A stretch of 6,607 bases of DNA from Alphaproteobacteria bacterium (GTDB lineage: Bacteria; Pseudomonadota; Alphaproteobacteria; Rickettsiales; UBA3002): the NCBI GenBank assembly GCA_021732545.1, contig JAKFUW010000161.1:1-6607 (forward strand), given 5' to 3'. The notes beneath the pieces were generated by a model that did not search any database, was not told the DNA's origin, and worked only from the letters and a program-made list of their open reading frames with translations. The number at the start of each line of letters is the position of its first letter. Position 1 is the stretch's first letter. Both the position numbers and the translations under genes were made by a program. This document shows positions 5,216-6,607 of this stretch, piece after piece.

Positions 5216-6253
5216 TTAACCCTCTTGCGCTTCCATCGATTCCTGGCGTTGTTTTTCCCATTCATCATAGGCTTGCACAATTTTGGCGGCAAGATCATGT
5301 CGCACCACATCGGTGTTTGAAAAACGCATCACTTCAATGCCATCAATGCTTTCCACCTTCGGAATCGCGTCGGCTAGCCCCGATTTAATATCTTTGGGTA
5401 AATCGATTTGTGATAGATCGCCCGTGATGACAATCCGCGATTGTTGCCCCATCCGCGTGAGAAACATTTTCATTTGCGTGCGGGTGGTGTTTTGCGCTTC
5501 ATCGAGGATAATAAACGCGTTGCTGAGTGTTCGCCCACGCATATAGGCCAAGGGTGCCAGTTCAATTTCACCATTCGCAATGCACGCATTGACTTGTTCA
5601 GCGGGCATCATATCGAACAAGGCATCGTATAAAGGTCTTAAAAATGGGTCGATTTTATCTTTCATGTCGCCTGGTAAAAATCCAAGCTTTTCGCCCGCTT
5701 CCACCGCAGGGCGCGACAAAATAATCCGCTCCACCTTTTTGTTGAGCAACATATAAACCGCCATTGCCACCGCGATATAGGTTTTGCCGGTGCCTGCTGG
5801 CCCAAGGGCAAAGACCAGCTCATGATCGAACAACGCGCGGATGTAATTGGCCTGCACATGGCTATAAGGGCGCACGGTTTTTTTGAGGGTTTTAATCACC
5901 ACATCCGAATCGGCTTCTTCGCCTGCGTAGCTGCGTTTTTTGCCTTTGGATTTATCCTGAACGGGCGGCGCCATGCGCACTGCCGCTTCCACTTCCGATA
6001 AGCTCACATCCACCCCTTTTTCAATCTGGGCATAGAGTTTATTTAAAATTTGCTCGGCGGCTTCAATATCGCGGCGCTTACCGCTGATGCTCACCATGTT
6101 TCCGCGCGACACCATATCGACATTCAGCGCTTCGCCGATATGATCGAGATGCTCATCATGATCGCCATATAAAATCGGCAGATGCGCGTTATTATCGAAG
6201 AACAAATTGGCGGTTTCGGTGTCTTTGGTGGCGTGGCGTGCGAGTTTGGACAT
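5216..6253 (-). CDS. PhoH family ATPase (PhoH-like protein)
   Basis: This 345-residue cytosolic ATPase is of the PhoH type, related to the helicase core. In bacteria it is linked by gene neighbourhood to RNA processing with YbeY; its exact reaction is not settled. Numbering from the ATG at 6253: a KH-like N-terminal region at about 15-80 (DEHLDHIGEALNVDMVSRGN), a charged linker at about 98-115, then the PhoH domain from about 125. The Walker A motif is GPAGTGKT (151-158), and SRPAVEAGEKLGFLPGD (180-196) is the family signature. The Walker B region is FIILDEAQN (247-255), followed by TRTQMKMFLTRMG and VITGDLSQIDLP. An ATG at 6265 gives four more residues. I prefer 6253 because GAGAG lies 6 nt upstream of it, whereas the 6265 codon has no ribosome site. 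It is 90 bp downstream of miaB and ends 46 bp before the antitoxin start. Confidence 0.95.
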   Translation of the reverse strand: MSKLARHATKDTETANLFFDNNAHLPILYGDHDEHLDHIGEALNVDMVSRGNMVSISGKRRDIEAAEQILNKLYAQIEKGVDVSLSEVEAAVRMAPPVQDKSKGKKRSYAGEEADSDVVIKTLKKTVRPYSHVQANYIRALFDHELVFALGPAGTGKTYIAVAMAVYMLLNKKVERIILSRPAVEAGEKLGFLPGDMKDKIDPFLRPLYDALFDMMPAEQVNACIANGEIELAPLAYMRGRTLSNAFIILDEAQNTTRTQMKMFLTRMGQQSRIVITGDLSQIDLPKDIKSGLADAIPKVESIDGIEVMRFSNTDVVRHDLAAKIVQAYDEWEKQRQESMEAQEG

Positions 6254-6268
6254 GGGTGCTCTCATTTA

Positions 6269-6292
6269 AGGCGTTAAGTCGTTAGGGCGTTA
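6269..6292. repeat. three tandem degenerate 8-bp repeats (RGKCGTTA)
   Basis: AGGCGTTA (6269-6276), AGTCGTTA (6277-6284) and GGGCGTTA (6285-6292) lie end to end, right before phoH. With only three copies this is a small array. It could be slipped-strand repetition, or direct half-sites for a regulator spaced almost one helical turn apart. The period is clear; any role is unknown. Confidence 0.6.
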
Positions 6293-6303
6293 GCGGTGAT
6301 TTT

Positions 6304-6334
6304 CCTCCCCCTTTGGGGGAGGTTAGGTGGGGGT
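6304..6334. repeat. C/G-rich hairpin repeat, unit 1 of an inverted pair (miaB-phoH spacer)
   Basis: CCTCCCCC (6304-6311) and GGGGGAGG (6315-6322) form a perfect 8-bp stem with a TTT loop, followed by TTAGGTGGGGGT. On the minus strand the unit reads ACCCCCACCTAA then the hairpin. This parallels the unit at 6366-6400 on the plus strand (ACCCTCACCCTG then a hairpin). No U-tract follows the stem on the minus strand, so it is not a standard terminator. This type of repeat is scattered in many proteobacterial genomes. Confidence 0.75.
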
Positions 6335-6343
6335 AACCGCACA

Positions 6344-6607
6344 TTAAAAGCCCACGCGTTTATCCACCCTCACCCTGCCCTCTCCCAGAGGGAGAGGGTT
6401 CTCAGCGCTTAACGGCTCCACCAATTTCCCCTTCAGGCTGCTGGCGGTAGCACTTACAATATCAACTTCTACCATCTGGTCGAGTAAATGCGCTGCATCA
6501 TCCACATGTACGGCTTGCATGAAGGGCGAGCGCCCGAGCAACTGGCCTTTGCGTTTGCCCTCACGATCTAAAATCACGCTCATGCGCGTGCCGATTTTGG
6601 AATCGTT
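6344..6607 (-). CDS. miaB: tRNA-2-methylthio-N6-dimethylallyladenosine synthase, C-terminal 87 residues (partial)
   Basis: MiaB is a radical-SAM Fe-S enzyme that adds a methylthio group to i6A37 of tRNAs. Only its C-terminal TRAM (RNA-binding) domain is in the window. The frame is open to the edge at 6607. The match rests on VILDREGKRKGQLLGRSPFMQAVHV (fragment residues about 11-35) and VEVDIVSATASSLKGKLV (about 47-64), which follow the alphaproteobacterial MiaB pattern of GQLxGRSPxxQAVH then ...SLxGxL. The last 18 residues (70-87, NPLPLGEGRVRVDKRVGF) come mostly from the hairpin repeat at 6366-6400, so the natural C-terminus was probably replaced or extended. The radical-SAM CxxxCxxC and the N-terminal domain lie outside. 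The gene order miaB-phoH-ybeY supports the call over RimO or MtaB. Confidence 0.9.
   Translation of the reverse strand, partial: NDSKIGTRMSVILDREGKRKGQLLGRSPFMQAVHVDDAAHLLDQMVEVDIVSATASSLKGKLVEPLSAENPLPLGEGRVRVDKRVGF
6366..6400. repeat. C/G-rich hairpin repeat, unit 2 of an inverted pair, inside the 3' end of miaB
   Basis: CCCTCTCCC (6378-6386) and GGGAGAGGG (6390-6398) form a perfect 9-bp stem with an AGA loop, preceded by ACCCTCACCCTG. It is coding: on the minus strand it gives NPLPLGEGRVRV, a peptide that commonly appears where this repeat falls in ORFs. Together with 6304-6334 it forms a head-to-head pair around the miaB stop codon. Confidence 0.8.

Noticed and set aside
5170..5310. Longer antitoxin starting at 5310
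   Set aside because: The 47 extra residues overlap the phoH 3' end out of frame and do not resemble Phd/YefM proteins.

Overview
All genes in this window lie on the minus strand. Read in the direction of transcription, from the high-coordinate end to the low, the order is miaB (3' end only), phoH, a Phd/YefM-type antitoxin gene, ybeY, corC, lnt, an XRE-family regulator and metK (5' part only). Apart from the antitoxin, this order is a familiar housekeeping cluster of Alphaproteobacteria. The TRAM-domain end of MiaB, the XRE protein and the MetK sequence all have an alphaproteobacterial look. Base composition is near-balanced. No genus can be named from the sequence alone.

Layout: 6607-6344 is the end of the tRNA methylthiotransferase MiaB. 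6343-6254 is a spacer with a head-to-head hairpin pair and an 8-bp tandem repeat. 6253-5216 is the PhoH ATPase. 5169-4894 is an antitoxin gene with no toxin beside it. 4893-4800 is a spacer with a hairpin just upstream of ybeY. 4799-4362 is YbeY (rRNA maturation). 4324-3380 is CorC (CBS-domain, cytosolic). 3379-3254 is a spacer mostly filled by a palindromic repeat. 3253-1625 is Lnt (apolipoprotein N-acyltransferase). 1624-1532 holds a promoter overlapping a perfect palindrome. 1531-1103 is the XRE regulator. 1102-934 holds a twin-hairpin repeat and a candidate metK promoter. 933-1 is the start of MetK.

How the genes relate: MiaB, PhoH and YbeY belong to RNA modification and ribosome or RNA quality control. 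CorC and Lnt serve the envelope: CorC is implicated in Mg/Co efflux, and Lnt does the last acylation of lipoproteins. MetK makes S-adenosylmethionine, which MiaB uses. The XRE protein has its own promoter, whose -35 box sits in a palindrome, so autoregulation is plausible.

The unusual part is the repeats. At least six short palindromic elements occur in 6.6 kb. Four of them (three sequence types as complete elements, plus one solo hairpin of a fourth type) begin with GTCAT, and the complete ones end with ATGAC. Two sit in frame inside lnt and add about 27 and 30 residues, one of them shortly before the catalytic cysteine strand. A third supplies the probable lnt start codon. A hairpin of a different, C/G-rich type encodes most of the last 18 residues of MiaB. 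This resembles the protein-coding palindromic elements known from Rickettsia, although these sequences are a different set. I see no clear new enzymatic or defence system here.
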